DNA from: Veillonella parvula
GTDB lineage: Bacteria > Bacillota > Negativicutes > Veillonellales > Veillonellaceae
Assembly (NCBI RefSeq): GCF_902810435.1
Contig: NZ_LR778174.1
Location: 1,968,501 to 2,032,500, forward strand
DNA length: 64,000 nt
Direction: 5' to 3'
Each line of letters opens with the position of its first letter. Within the stretch, counting starts at the first letter, position 1. Below, piece by piece: positions 1 to 8,884 of the stretch. The position numbers and the translations under genes were made by a program. The notes under the pieces were generated by a model. The model saw nothing but the letters and a program-made list of their open reading frames with translations, did not search any database and had not been told where the DNA came from.

Positions 1-202
1 ATATAGATGGAATTGTATATAGGAAATTAACCACTACCATAACTGGCGCAGCTAGCCGTTTATATTCGTATATAAACACACCCAATAAGCCACCGATGAT
101 GGTAGCAATAACAGAAGCTAATACTGAAATTTCTATATGCTCCCATAATAGCTGGAGGAAAAAATCATAGCGATTTATAAGTAATGATATGACATCATGC
201 AT
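1..202 (-). CDS. osmoprotectant (glycine betaine/choline-type) ABC transporter permease, N-terminal part
   Basis: Only the first 67 codons are in the window; the gene runs off the left edge. The protein begins MHDVISLLINRYDFFLQL, then LLWEHIEISVLASVIATIIGG, a first membrane segment that matches the start of OpuCB/ProW-type permeases. It continues to a VVNFLYTIPSI stretch, the conserved 'QTIPSLA' region where the second helix begins. The family moves compatible solutes into the cell together with an ATPase and a binding protein, which would lie to the left. The ATG at 202 has a strong AGAAAGGCGGTG ribosome site. The exact substrate cannot be told from this fragment. Confidence 0.75.
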   Translation of the reverse strand, partial: MHDVISLLINRYDFFLQLLWEHIEISVLASVIATIIGGLLGVFIYEYKRLAAPVMVVVNFLYTIPSI

Positions 203-374
203 TACATACACCGCCTTTCTAAGTCAAAAACACGAAAAATTATATAGGTATATTAGAGTCAACAAAACTAAAGAAATCTTTATAAAGCTATATTTACCCA
301 TGATACTATTGTATACCTAATTATTTCTTAACTCTAGTCTATTTACCATACACAGTAAAAGCCATCATTTATAT

Positions 375-701
375 TTATATATCATACAAGTTTAGCTCTT
401 TAATATATCTGAAAGGAATAACAGTTCCTTGTACAGATAGAATTTGTAATTGCTCACTAATCATATCAACAGCTCCTATAAGTTCCGTATATTTTCGTTT
501 GTTGTAGTAAACGATTCGTACCCACTCCCCACAACGTACAGATTGTAAAACTGTATTTAACTCGTCTATTTGATCCTCTGATAACTCTGCCCGATTTTCT
601 TTTGGCTTTGCTACAGCGGCTAATAACGCTTCAAATCCCCTCAATGCCGCAAAGGGCATAAATTGTTTTGCTCGCTGTAACCGAGACATGCGATGTTTCA
701 T
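375..701 (-). CDS. YolD-like family protein
   Basis: 108 residues. The opening KHRMSRLQRAKQFMPFAAL and a C-terminal half of alternating beta-strand character (WVRIVYYNKRKYTELIGAV) fit the YolD family (YolD/YqiX/YorD of Bacillus). These small proteins are usually encoded beside a Y-family polymerase of the UvrX/YqjW kind. Here it lies 56 bp downstream of such a polymerase on the same strand, so the two are probably one SOS-type operon. The biochemical role of YolD is not established; an accessory factor for the polymerase is the usual guess. Confidence 0.8.
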   Translation of the reverse strand: MKHRMSRLQRAKQFMPFAALRGFEALLAAVAKPKENRAELSEDQIDELNTVLQSVRCGEWVRIVYYNKRKYTELIGAVDMISEQLQILSVQGTVIPFRYIKELNLYDI

Positions 702-757
702 TAATGTATACCTCCCCTTACGCGACTAATGTATTTCCAATGTATCCATTATAATAT

Positions 758-2041
758 CTATTCCCCATTATGACCGCCTACCAAGGTATTTCTAAAGCGC
801 ATGGTTCCTTCCTCTTGTAAGCTCGATGCACGCAAAATAGAATTCTTACCAAACTGTTTCTTAATGGATAGCATAGCCTCTTGTACCTGTCGCTCTTTTT
901 CCTCTTCATTTGTAGTAAGAGTGCTAAATAGGTCCACCTCTTGAGGTATGGCGGATCGATTGACTAAATCCTCAAAGCTGACCCCTATACGCCGTATGAG
1001 CTCATTCTTATGGCAATGCTGCTCGTATAATTTAATAACCGCCGTCGTCAAGGTCTGTAGAGAATCTGTATACTGCTTAAGCTTTTTAGAACCTCCTGTA
1101 GAGCGCATCATTTCATTAGCATAGCCGATATGAACATAGATATGATTTGTAACCCCTTTAATTTGTAAAAGCTCTAACACCAAGGACTCTACCATTTCAC
1201 GCATAGGCACGCATGCCTCTTCATAGGTATAATTGCGCAACAAAATCTGACTGTGCGAGATAGAGTGCTTAATGGGGCGATACGCATGGATATCCGCAAT
1301 CGTACAAGGCTCACGGCCCCAAGCATGGTCAATGATGAGCTCTGCATTAATGCCAAACTCCTTGTACAACTTCGCTTCTGGAATCATGGTAATACCATGT
1401 AAATCATAAGCACCATACTTATGCAAACGATTAGCTATGCCCTTACCAATCTGCCATATATCGGTCAAGGGCTGATGATACCAAATTTTCTCTTTAAAAA
1501 GGCTTTCATCAAGATAACCTATAAAATCAGGTGCATGTTTCGCCAAAATATCGAGGGCAATCTTGGCGAGAAACAAATTCGTTCCAATCCCAACGGTGGC
1601 ATAAATCTTCGTTGCCGCTAGCACCGCATCAAGCAACATCTGCGCCAACTGACGAGGCGTCTTTTTATATAATGGCAAATAAGGCGTGATATCGATGAAA
1701 TACTCGTCGATAGAGTACACATGTACATCTTCGGGCGCCACATACTTGAGCAAGGTTCCATAAATCTCAGCAGATACCTGCATATACCGCTTCATATGTG
1801 GCTTCACCGTCAAATACTCAATATGCGGTGGAATCTGAAATAATCGGCTGCGATTTTTAACACCTAACTTTTTTAAGGCTGGAGAAATAGCCAACGTAAT
1901 AGCCCCCTTGCCACGAGAACCATCGGCCACCACCAAAGGTGTTGTAAACGGATCCAGTCCCAAATCGGCGCATTCTACAGATGCGTAAAAACACTTCAAA
2001 TCAATACACATATACAGCCGATCCGTATCACCTGAACCCAT
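758..2041 (-). CDS. Y-family DNA polymerase (UvrX/UmuC-like, lesion bypass)
   Basis: Error-prone translesion polymerase of the DinB/UmuC superfamily, about 427 residues. The catalytic start motif MCIDLKCFYASVE carries the first metal-binding Asp. The palm motif VHVYSIDEYFIDIT carries the second acidic pair. A helix-hairpin region (IGKGIANRLHKYGAYDLHGI) and a C-terminal little-finger domain follow. I start it at the ATG at 2041, preceded by AGGGGGTG at 7 bp. The longer frame would need a TTG at 2095 with no ribosome site and adds residues the family lacks. Pairing with YolD and a LexA-like site upstream suggest DNA-damage control. Confidence 0.88.
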   Translation of the reverse strand: MGSGDTDRLYMCIDLKCFYASVECADLGLDPFTTPLVVADGSRGKGAITLAISPALKKLGVKNRSRLFQIPPHIEYLTVKPHMKRYMQVSAEIYGTLLKYVAPEDVHVYSIDEYFIDITPYLPLYKKTPRQLAQMLLDAVLAATKIYATVGIGTNLFLAKIALDILAKHAPDFIGYLDESLFKEKIWYHQPLTDIWQIGKGIANRLHKYGAYDLHGITMIPEAKLYKEFGINAELIIDHAWGREPCTIADIHAYRPIKHSISHSQILLRNYTYEEACVPMREMVESLVLELLQIKGVTNHIYVHIGYANEMMRSTGGSKKLKQYTDSLQTLTTAVIKLYEQHCHKNELIRRIGVSFEDLVNRSAIPQEVDLFSTLTTNEEEKERQVQEAMLSIKKQFGKNSILRASSLQEEGTMRFRNTLVGGHNGE

Positions 2042-2135
2042 ACAAACACCCCCTAAACCGCTAAACAACGGGCTTTTACAAAAAACAGAACACAAAAATT
2101 TCTATGATTAGTATAACAAAAACCGAGAGTATTTT

Positions 2136-2149
2136 CAAACATATGTTTG
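2136..2149. promoter_or_regulatory. LexA-like SOS operator
   Basis: The 14-mer CAAACATATGTTTG is a perfect palindrome and differs from the Gram-positive SOS box CGAACATATGTTCG only at one symmetric position per half. It sits 95 bp upstream of the polymerase start. Binding by LexA is inferred. Confidence 0.6.
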
Positions 2150-2185
2150 TTTTTATAACAGTAAATTTTGAACATAAAAAATAAA

Positions 2186-2230
2186 AAGAGTACCTACTAT
2201 TAGACATCAAATCTAATAGTAGGTACTCTT
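2186..2230. terminator. bidirectional hairpin between the Y-polymerase promoter region and the orphan gene
   Basis: A 19-bp stem (AAGAGTACCTACTATTAGA pairing with its reverse complement) around a 7-nt loop, flanked by A-rich and T-rich runs. It lies just past the stop of the gene ending at 2246 and would end its transcript. Confidence 0.8.
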
Positions 2231-2245
2231 AAGTACGCATATAAC

Positions 2246-3031
2246 TTAACCCAATATGGTTTCTTTAGGACTTGTATAATAAACTAAACCCTTTTCACTA
2301 CTATAATCCATGCTAGACTCTTTGCGGCTACAAAAGTGACCTCTAAGGTCTATAGAAATCTTTCTTAACCACAATTGTTGTCGTTTATTGCTCAAAAAAT
2401 CTTTTCCGTTATCACAAGAATCAAATAATTCAAGAGCTTCACTAAAAACCTCGGACTCACCACAGTTTATAGCTCGAAGATTAGTAAGGTAGTTACGCTT
2501 AAAAGCATCAAAGGCATCAACGCAATACTCACCTAACTCAATCAAAAACACGGTATACCCTAGCATAAAAATCATCATGATTTGCTCAAAACTATGATGA
2601 GATACAAAAGAAATATAGAGATGATCAATACTATCCGTATTAGGTACATCAAACAAATTAAAATCATTAATACAAGTATGATATGAGGACTCCATTAATC
2701 TAGATACACAATCCAGTTCCAAGGAATCTATCGCATCACGCAAATGACCTTCCCAATCAAAGTCTTCAAACCACTCTGCTGCATCAACAATATCTTCCAT
2801 TCCCATACCTTGGAAAACAATCTCCCTTAAGTCCTTTGACAACCGGTATTCATCAATTAAATCTATCATAGACAAATGATAATGTAGACTCTCAAATACG
2901 CCTAGACTAATACGCTTGTATTTATAAGCCTCTGCAGCACCTAATCCAACCAGCAACAAATAAAACTCAATATTTTGTTTTCCACTAATAGTTAAATTCA
3001 TCATACAAAGGATGGAAACCTTATATTCCAC
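2246..3031 (-). CDS. hypothetical protein, DUF3969-like N-terminus (possible orphan immunity protein)
   Basis: 261 residues, acidic and helix-rich, with no signal peptide. Residues about 20-90 (FYLLLVGLGAAEAYKYKRIS, then RLSKDLREIVFQGMGMEDI) resemble the short DUF3969 proteins, but this is a by-eye match only. The rest is not recognised. The longest frame starts at a GTG (3031) without a clear ribosome site; ATGs at 3004 and 3001 are alternatives. It is alone between two large hairpins, so it is a single-gene unit. Its style resembles the immunity-like proteins at the right end of the window. Confidence 0.5.
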   Translation of the reverse strand: MEYKVSILCMMNLTISGKQNIEFYLLLVGLGAAEAYKYKRISLGVFESLHYHLSMIDLIDEYRLSKDLREIVFQGMGMEDIVDAAEWFEDFDWEGHLRDAIDSLELDCVSRLMESSYHTCINDFNLFDVPNTDSIDHLYISFVSHHSFEQIMMIFMLGYTVFLIELGEYCVDAFDAFKRNYLTNLRAINCGESEVFSEALELFDSCDNGKDFLSNKRQQLWLRKISIDLRGHFCSRKESSMDYSSEKGLVYYTSPKETILG

Positions 3032-3157
3032 CTCACAATACTTACGTATTGTACGACACTATAAAATCTATCTAGTACTATTATACACTTGAATACGATT
3101 TATTTTCTACTAGTATAACGCCAAAACTTCTATTATCTTCTCTCCCAACAATACAAC

Positions 3158-3340
3158 GAAAACTATCGAGTGCCACTATATTGATGGGACACCTTCATAT
3201 GTACAGTGATAAAAAGAAAGGACTATACTTATGCAGCGACATCAGGTCACGAGGAGCAAAGAAGTATAGTCCTTTCTTTTTAATTAAAATGTAGCTATGT
3301 CACGGGGCCCCATCAATATAGGCACGCCCCGATAGTTTTC
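3158..3340. repeat. nested inverted-repeat element downstream of dnaB
   Basis: Two concentric inverted repeats. The outer arms begin GAAAACTATCG at 3158 and end CGATAGTTTTC at 3340; further in they share TGCC/GGCA and the 12-mer TATATTGATGGG/CCCATCAATATA. The inner arms are a perfect 20-bp pair (3211-3230 and 3262-3281) with a 31-nt loop. On the minus strand the inner stem ends in TTTCTTTTT, so it can serve as the dnaB terminator. The outer arm starts immediately after the dnaB stop codon. The remaining DNA from 3032 to 3157 shows no gene. Confidence 0.75.
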
Positions 3341-3341
3341 A

Positions 3342-4700
3342 TTATTGTTCCGGCCCTAGGTCTCGGAATTCTACGTCTCTAAATTGTGTTAATTCTCCAA
3401 CGAATTGGAGTTCCACGGTACCGACGGAGCCATTACGGTGTTTACGAATGAGGACTTCTGCATTGTCCCCTTTTTCGGAGTTTTCATCGTAATATTTATC
3501 ACGGTACAAGAAGATAACGATATCTGCATCCTGCTCGAGGGAGCCAGATTCACGAAGGTCCGAAAGCACAGGCCGTTTATCTGGTCTGCTTTCAACACTA
3601 CGAGACAACTGCGACAAAGCGATAACCGGCACGTTAAATTCACGAGCAATCAATTTAAGATTACGAGAGATTTCGGACACCTCTTGTTGACGGTTTTCGC
3701 TACCCTTACCAGCATTTCGACCTTGCATCAACTGAATATAATCGACGATAACGAGATCAAGGCCATGTTCCACCTTGAGACGGCGCAACTTAGAACGCAT
3801 ATCTTGTACAGTAAGGCCCGGTGTATCATCGATAAAAAGCTTGGATTTGCTCATGCGGTCCGCTGCGGCAATCACCTTTTCCCAGTCAGCAGGATCCATA
3901 TTCGCACGGCGCAATTTTTCAGAGCTCACACCTGCCACGGAGGACAAAATACGGCCCACAAGCTGTTCCTTGCCCATTTCTAGGGAAAAGAACGCCACCG
4001 TCTTGTCGTACAACATCGTTACATTTTGAGCAATGTTCAAGGTGAAAGCTGTTTTCCCCATGGCAGGACGAGCTGCTACGAGGATGAGGTCAGATTTTTG
4101 TAAGCCGTTAAAAATGTGGTCCACATCTTTAAAGCCTGTTGGCACGCCTGTAATAGCGCCATCATGCTGTTGCAATGCATTAAGTTTATCTAGATTAGAT
4201 AAAACCACTTCCCCAATGGCAGCAAAGGATGATTCAGACTGGGTTTGACCGCTTACATCTAATACCATTTGCTCTGCCTTGTTAAGGATAGCCGTCGGCT
4301 CATCTTCGCCAGCATACGTCATGCCAACAATTTTATTTCCTGCATCGATGAGGCGCCGCAACTGAGCTTTCTCGCTAATGATTTTCGCATGTTCCTCAAC
4401 ATTGTATGACACCGATTCATTCGCAAGAGATGTAATATAAGCAAGACCTCCTACCGCATCGAGGCGCTTACGACGATCTAGCTCTTCACCAACGGTAATA
4501 AAGTCAGCTGTCTTATTGGCATGCACGATTTCTAAAATGGCATCGTAAATAATACGATGTGCATCGCGGTAAAAATCTTCAGATTTAAGAATACTTGTCA
4601 CCGTATCTACAACGGCGCCCATATTGGATCCATTAGTTAATAAAGCCCCCAAAACGGCCTTTTCCGCATCTAAATTATGCGGCGGAATGCGTACATCCAT
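3342..4700 (-). CDS. dnaB: replicative DNA helicase DnaB
   Basis: Hexameric helicase that unwinds DNA at the replication fork. The N-terminal domain begins with the family signature MDVRIPPHNLDAEKAVLG. The RecA-like C-terminal domain has Walker A AARPAMGKT (about residue 210), Walker B LDLVIVDYIQLM and the SQLSRSVESRPDKRP arginine/loop region. The ATG at 4700 is chosen because GAAGGGG precedes it by 7 bp and it gives the usual start; the open frame continues 15 codons further. About 452 residues, normal length. It lies downstream of rplI and gdpP as in many Firmicutes, and a hairpin separates it from rplI. Confidence 0.96.
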   Translation of the reverse strand: MDVRIPPHNLDAEKAVLGALLTNGSNMGAVVDTVTSILKSEDFYRDAHRIIYDAILEIVHANKTADFITVGEELDRRKRLDAVGGLAYITSLANESVSYNVEEHAKIISEKAQLRRLIDAGNKIVGMTYAGEDEPTAILNKAEQMVLDVSGQTQSESSFAAIGEVVLSNLDKLNALQQHDGAITGVPTGFKDVDHIFNGLQKSDLILVAARPAMGKTAFTLNIAQNVTMLYDKTVAFFSLEMGKEQLVGRILSSVAGVSSEKLRRANMDPADWEKVIAAADRMSKSKLFIDDTPGLTVQDMRSKLRRLKVEHGLDLVIVDYIQLMQGRNAGKGSENRQQEVSEISRNLKLIAREFNVPVIALSQLSRSVESRPDKRPVLSDLRESGSLEQDADIVIFLYRDKYYDENSEKGDNAEVLIRKHRNGSVGTVELQFVGELTQFRDVEFRDLGPEQ

Positions 4701-4735
4701 GATAATCCCCTTCACACAACCACTATGGATAAAAG

Positions 4736-4765
4736 AATTCACCATACTCCAAGAGCATGGTGAAT
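4736..4765 (-). terminator. hairpin between rplI and dnaB
   Basis: Arms ATTCACCAT/ATGGTGAAT around an 11-nt loop, followed on the minus strand by TCTTTTATC. It overlaps the last bases before the rplI stop region and ends 36 bp before the dnaB ATG. It may be a partial terminator that lowers dnaB relative to rplI, or a processing site. Confidence 0.5.
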
Positions 4766-4769
4766 ACTA

Positions 4770-5216
4770 TTATTCGGCTACCACATTAACCTTGATAGTA
4801 CTTGTAATTTCAGGATGAACACGCACTAGTACGTCATGTACGCCCAATGTTTTCAATGGTTCTTTAATTTCGATTTTCTTTTTATCAATATCTACTTTAT
4901 ATTGAGCTTTAGCAGCATCGGAAATATCTTTAGCAGTAACGGAACCGAATACGCGACCTTCTTCGCCCATGCGAACTTTTACAGTCACTTCAACCTTAGT
5001 CAATTGAGCGGCCAAGATCTTAGCTTCGTCATTTGCAACGGCTTTATTATGAGCAATGGATTCTTGTTTTTGTTTCGCATTATTTACGTTAGTTGCTGTA
5101 CCTTCAAGGCCGAGGCCTTTCTTGATCAACACGTTACGGCCATATGCGTCACTAACTTCAACGATTTCGCCTTTTTTACCAACTTTTTTAACGTCTTCTA
5201 ACAATACTACTTTCAT
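4770..5216 (-). CDS. rplI: 50S ribosomal protein L9
   Basis: 148 residues. The N-terminal MKVVLLEDVKKVGKKGEIVEV followed by SDAYGRNVLIKKGLGLEGT is the L9 signature that binds 23S rRNA. A long central helix (about 45-75) links it to the C-terminal domain ending in HPEITSTIKVNVVAE. The gene starts 2 bp after the gdpP stop, so the two are translationally close. The order gdpP-rplI-dnaB is conserved in Firmicutes. Confidence 0.97.
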   Translation of the reverse strand: MKVVLLEDVKKVGKKGEIVEVSDAYGRNVLIKKGLGLEGTATNVNNAKQKQESIAHNKAVANDEAKILAAQLTKVEVTVKVRMGEEGRVFGSVTAKDISDAAKAQYKVDIDKKKIEIKEPLKTLGVHDVLVRVHPEITSTIKVNVVAE

Positions 5217-5218
5217 TG

Positions 5219-7240
5219 TTATTCCTCCTCTTGTTCTGCGGAATGAAGCGCCTTAAGAGCATGCTCCAAAATGGCCTGCTTCGCTTCCTCTATGGTCATA
5301 CCTTGTAATTGAGCACCAGCCACAGTTCTATGACCGCCACCACCCAAGGCTTCCATTACAACTTGTACATTTACCTTACCTTTGGATCGAGCACTAACGC
5401 CGATACCGCCATCATTTAGGGAATATAGTACAAAGGCAGCTTCAATATCTTCATTACTGATGAGCATGTCCGCACTTTGTGCAGCCAACGCCATCATATC
5501 CTTCAAGCCTTCAGGCGCTACGGAAATAGCAATCCCCTCAGTACGACTTGCTTCAAATACCATTTTAGCACGCAATTGGATAGAATCGAAAGTTTCAATA
5601 AACAATTGTTTAACTCTGTCGATATCCGCCCCTGCACGGCGCAAGAATGCTGCGGCCTCAAAGGTGCGTGCCCCAGTTTGTTGGATAAAGTTCTTCGTAT
5701 CTAATACGATACCTGCATAAATACCTGTGGCTTCCGCTTTTGAAAGTTTTACAGGAACGCCTGCATATTGTACAAGCTCTGTTACGAGCTCAGATGTGGA
5801 CGATGCAGTTGGTTCCAAATAGGTAAGCAATGGATTTTCCACAAAGTCCGCTGCGCGGCGATGATGGTCGATAACGATGCGTCGTTCAGAAATTTCAAGC
5901 GCCTCTTGAGCCGCCACCATTTCCTGACGATGCGTATCACACACGACAGTGAGCGTATTCGCATCTACCCATACTCTTGCAGCTTCTGCAGTAATAATAT
6001 TCTCTTTCCAGAACTCTGACTCATTAAGAACATTCACCATTTTATCGATGGCACTAGTTTCTTTTGAAAGCGCAATGCGCACGTCTTTACCAAGTGCTCG
6101 AGCAATGGCGGCTACACCGATAATACCACCTAATGCATCGTAGTCTTCACGTTGATGCCCCATGATAAGAATCTTATCAGAATCAATCATAAGCTCATGT
6201 ATTGCTTGAGATACAACACGAGCACGAACGCGCGTATTCTTCTCAACGCCTGCCGTATTGCCACCAAAGAAGCGGGTACTTTCACCATCCATAATGCACA
6301 CTTGGTCACCACCACGACCTAAGGCGATATCTAAGGCTGCACGAGCACGACCAGATACATCTTTCACAGAACCTACATTTTCACTAATACCAATAGAAAT
6401 CGTAGCTGGAACTTGACGCGGAGATGGTACTTTACGGATTCGTTCGAGCACTTTAAAACCATCTTCCTCCATCTCATGAAGCGCACCACGAGAAATGGCA
6501 AAGGTATACATATCATCTTGGAAGTTACGAATAAAGCCTTCGTAGCGATCGATTTCATCCATGATGATATTATTTATATCTGTCCAAATACTAGTATACT
6601 CACGATCACTAAGGCCTTTTGTCAATTCTTCGAGATTATCGATTTGAATCATACCCCATACAGGCTGTCCCTCTTCGGCTTTAATACGGGCTTTTTCTAG
6701 GTCAGTAATGTCCTTAAAGTACAATGCCATCACTGCATGTTCCGCCAGTTCATCTTCACTATCAATATCTGATCGGGTATCCCGAGGATCGATAAATTTA
6801 TAAATAATTTGGAAGTATCGATTTTCATATTTTTCCGTCATATATCCGGACTTACCCCAGATTTTATCGATACGGAAACCAGGCAACAAAGCAGACATTT
6901 TTTGGAGCTTATTCCAATCCACCTTAACCCAGTCGGCGAAAACACTATTATTCCACACCAATGTGCCTTGCTTATTAACAAGAACAATCCCCATTGGCAA
7001 ATTTTGTAAAGCAAAATTAGAAGCTTGTGTGACGTTTTTCATCATCGCACTAAACTGTTCTCTTGCTAAACGACGCCGGTTATGAAGGGTATTATAATTA
7101 ACCAAATACGCCGCTACTACAATGATTAATGCTAAAATCGCAATAGCCCAATTTAAATAGGCCAGCAATAATAGCAATAATACGAGAACGGCAACAATGG
7201 TAATTTCTAAACCTTTCCATCTCCGTTGAAAGGATTTCAT
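5219..7240 (-). CDS. gdpP: cyclic-di-AMP phosphodiesterase GdpP (YybT family)
   Basis: Membrane-bound enzyme that hydrolyses c-di-AMP. Two membrane helices lie at about residues 12-50. Next come a PAS-like domain (LPMGIVLVNKQGTLVWNN), a degenerate GGDEF domain (FAISRGAL... ISIGISENVG) and a DHH/DHHA1 phosphoesterase. The catalytic motifs visible are MGHQREDYDALGG, VVCDTHRQEM, RIVIDHHRRAADF and the C-terminal GGGGHRTVAGAQ. In many homologues the first motif is MGHxxPDxDA; here it reads QREDYDA, keeping the Asp residues. 673 residues, typical. Ribosome site GAAAGGAGG. Between yybS and rplI as in Bacillus. Confidence 0.94.
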   Translation of the reverse strand: MKSFQRRWKGLEITIVAVLVLLLLLLAYLNWAIAILALIIVVAAYLVNYNTLHNRRRLAREQFSAMMKNVTQASNFALQNLPMGIVLVNKQGTLVWNNSVFADWVKVDWNKLQKMSALLPGFRIDKIWGKSGYMTEKYENRYFQIIYKFIDPRDTRSDIDSEDELAEHAVMALYFKDITDLEKARIKAEEGQPVWGMIQIDNLEELTKGLSDREYTSIWTDINNIIMDEIDRYEGFIRNFQDDMYTFAISRGALHEMEEDGFKVLERIRKVPSPRQVPATISIGISENVGSVKDVSGRARAALDIALGRGGDQVCIMDGESTRFFGGNTAGVEKNTRVRARVVSQAIHELMIDSDKILIMGHQREDYDALGGIIGVAAIARALGKDVRIALSKETSAIDKMVNVLNESEFWKENIITAEAARVWVDANTLTVVCDTHRQEMVAAQEALEISERRIVIDHHRRAADFVENPLLTYLEPTASSTSELVTELVQYAGVPVKLSKAEATGIYAGIVLDTKNFIQQTGARTFEAAAFLRRAGADIDRVKQLFIETFDSIQLRAKMVFEASRTEGIAISVAPEGLKDMMALAAQSADMLISNEDIEAAFVLYSLNDGGIGVSARSKGKVNVQVVMEALGGGGHRTVAGAQLQGMTIEEAKQAILEHALKALHSAEQEEE

Positions 7241-7259
7241 AACGGCCTCCTTTCTATTA

Positions 7260-8216
7260 CTATTGACGCGCTTTGTAACGTGTCCGCAAATCTAAAAACA
7301 TATCTATAACACCAAATATCGCTAGTGCTTGTCCAAAGAAGAAGGCATACACACCAAGCAATATCCACTTCAATTTATTACTCATGCGATAACTACTCAT
7401 TAAGTCTGCTAAAGCTGCAAAGCCATGAACAGAACACATAGAGCTACCGAGGAGTAATACATTAGTACTAATGGCTGTGACCCATGAAGAGTCCATACTA
7501 ATATGTGGAGCACCATATATACCAATAATGCCTAACGCATATAAACCGGCACTCCAGATAGGCATTCTCCACTCTTCAATCGGTAAAAATCGAGGTATGG
7601 AGATATGTAACCGCTTGCCTAACCATATAGATATCTGAATAGTTATATAACTATATGATACGGCAGCTATAGCTACAGCTACAAAAAACGCATCCTTCAA
7701 ACCGGTAGCTAACTTATCTACATTTTTCACAAATAAATCCGCTTGTTCCTGTGTAATATTAGAATTCGTTTGTAATGCTTGGTCAGCAATCATACGAGCT
7801 TGCTCTGTCATCTGTATATCTATCATTGATAAGTCAATACCAGATATATACGCTTGTGCAATGAAAGTTACTAATACAGCAACAAACATAGCAATACTAG
7901 GGAGTAGTAACCGTTTAATCGTTCCCAATGAAAGACGATTACCCTCTCCTACTCCTACACCTACCGCAGCAAATAAGCCAACAGGTATACCATTCCATGG
8001 TCCAAATAAAATTACTGCTAAGAAAGTAGTAACAATAGCTGCCGATATACTATATTTACGGCCCCATTTTGTTCCAATTATGCCAATGGCCGCAGGTGTA
8101 ACAAAAAATGATAAAAAGGCGAAAGCTGGTATATAAACACTGATAGCACTAAGGATAACACCTATAGCACTAACAAAGGCAGTTTCAACCATCGCTCTTG
8201 TATTTGTTTTATTCAT
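7260..8216 (-). CDS. yybS: DUF2232 membrane protein (YybS family)
   Basis: 318 residues with about eight predicted membrane helices; the first (residues 8-40) reads VETAFVSAIGVILSAISVYI. This resembles DUF2232 proteins, which look like ECF-transporter S components and are almost always encoded before gdpP in Firmicutes, as here (19 bp gap). Function unknown. A hydrophilic loop around residues 130-170 (QMTEQARMIADQALQTNSN) separates the two halves. Probably the first gene of the yybS-gdpP-rplI-dnaB run. Confidence 0.85.
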   Translation of the reverse strand: MNKTNTRAMVETAFVSAIGVILSAISVYIPAFAFLSFFVTPAAIGIIGTKWGRKYSISAAIVTTFLAVILFGPWNGIPVGLFAAVGVGVGEGNRLSLGTIKRLLLPSIAMFVAVLVTFIAQAYISGIDLSMIDIQMTEQARMIADQALQTNSNITQEQADLFVKNVDKLATGLKDAFFVAVAIAAVSYSYITIQISIWLGKRLHISIPRFLPIEEWRMPIWSAGLYALGIIGIYGAPHISMDSSWVTAISTNVLLLGSSMCSVHGFAALADLMSSYRMSNKLKWILLGVYAFFFGQALAIFGVIDMFLDLRTRYKARQ

Positions 8217-8367
8217 AAATCACCATTCTTACATAAGAAGATATATTAATTGGTATCTTTTAATTATAACAGTTTAAAAAGGTAACTTCAAATACCCCAT
8301 ATAGTAGACAATTGCGATAGTGGTGCTATTTATAGTACTGGCAATACATATAAATAACGAAAAATAG

Positions 8368-8388
8368 GGAGCCACCTAAAGTAGCTCC
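8368..8388 (-). terminator. rho-independent terminator after the PIN gene
   Basis: On the minus strand GGAGCTACTTTAGGTGGCTCC is followed by CTATTTTTCG. It sits 6 bp past the PIN gene stop. Confidence 0.75.
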
Positions 8389-8393
8389 TCATC

Positions 8394-8873
8394 TCATATT
8401 ACCATATGTAATTGACGCATCATTTCAAATACATTCACATATGAAACATCAAAATGCTCACATATATCCGGTATTTTGACTTTCGTAGTGCTTGGTCCCG
8501 CTAAGGTTTCGTGGGTTACAACCACACCTCTGCGGACACTCGCATAAGCTATAAGCCAAGGATCCGCTTTAGCCAAAAAGCGATGTTTTTCTGCATCCTT
8601 ATATTGTTGATTTGACATCACATATTCAGCGATATCTACATATGAATTTTGTATCTCATCATCATTTGTCGCTTCAGTAAATGTCAAATAATGAGTGTTA
8701 AACCAAGTAGATAACTCATCATTACCGCTCATAATTTCATTTTTAATGTGATCAATAGTTAAAATATTACCTCTACTGCGAGATATCAACTCATTCCAGA
8801 ACGATGGAACAATATCAAACCCATAATAGCGGTTCTTTGCATCTATAAAGGTATTACTATCAAGAACATACAT
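8394..8873 (-). CDS. PIN-domain protein, DUF4411 family
   Basis: 159 residues. It opens MYVLDSNTFIDAKNRYYG, the first acidic motif of PIN ribonucleases. The second acidic cluster follows (TIDHIKNEIMSG), and near residue 105 comes KADPWLIAYASVRRGVVVTHE, the conserved DxWLIA Asp region of DUF4411. These proteins are usually the second gene after an ImmA/IrrE-type protease, as here (11 bp gap). By analogy with other PIN/antitoxin pairs it is probably an RNase toxin. Toxicity is inferred, not shown. Confidence 0.85.
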   Translation of the reverse strand: MYVLDSNTFIDAKNRYYGFDIVPSFWNELISRSRGNILTIDHIKNEIMSGNDELSTWFNTHYLTFTEATNDDEIQNSYVDIAEYVMSNQQYKDAEKHRFLAKADPWLIAYASVRRGVVVTHETLAGPSTTKVKIPDICEHFDVSYVNVFEMMRQLHMVI

Positions 8874-8884
8874 AGTTTTTTCTC

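Noticed and set aside
2042-2095. Longer N-terminus for the Y-family polymerase from TTG at 2095
   Set aside because: No ribosome site at the TTG; a good one precedes the ATG at 2041 and the family starts there.
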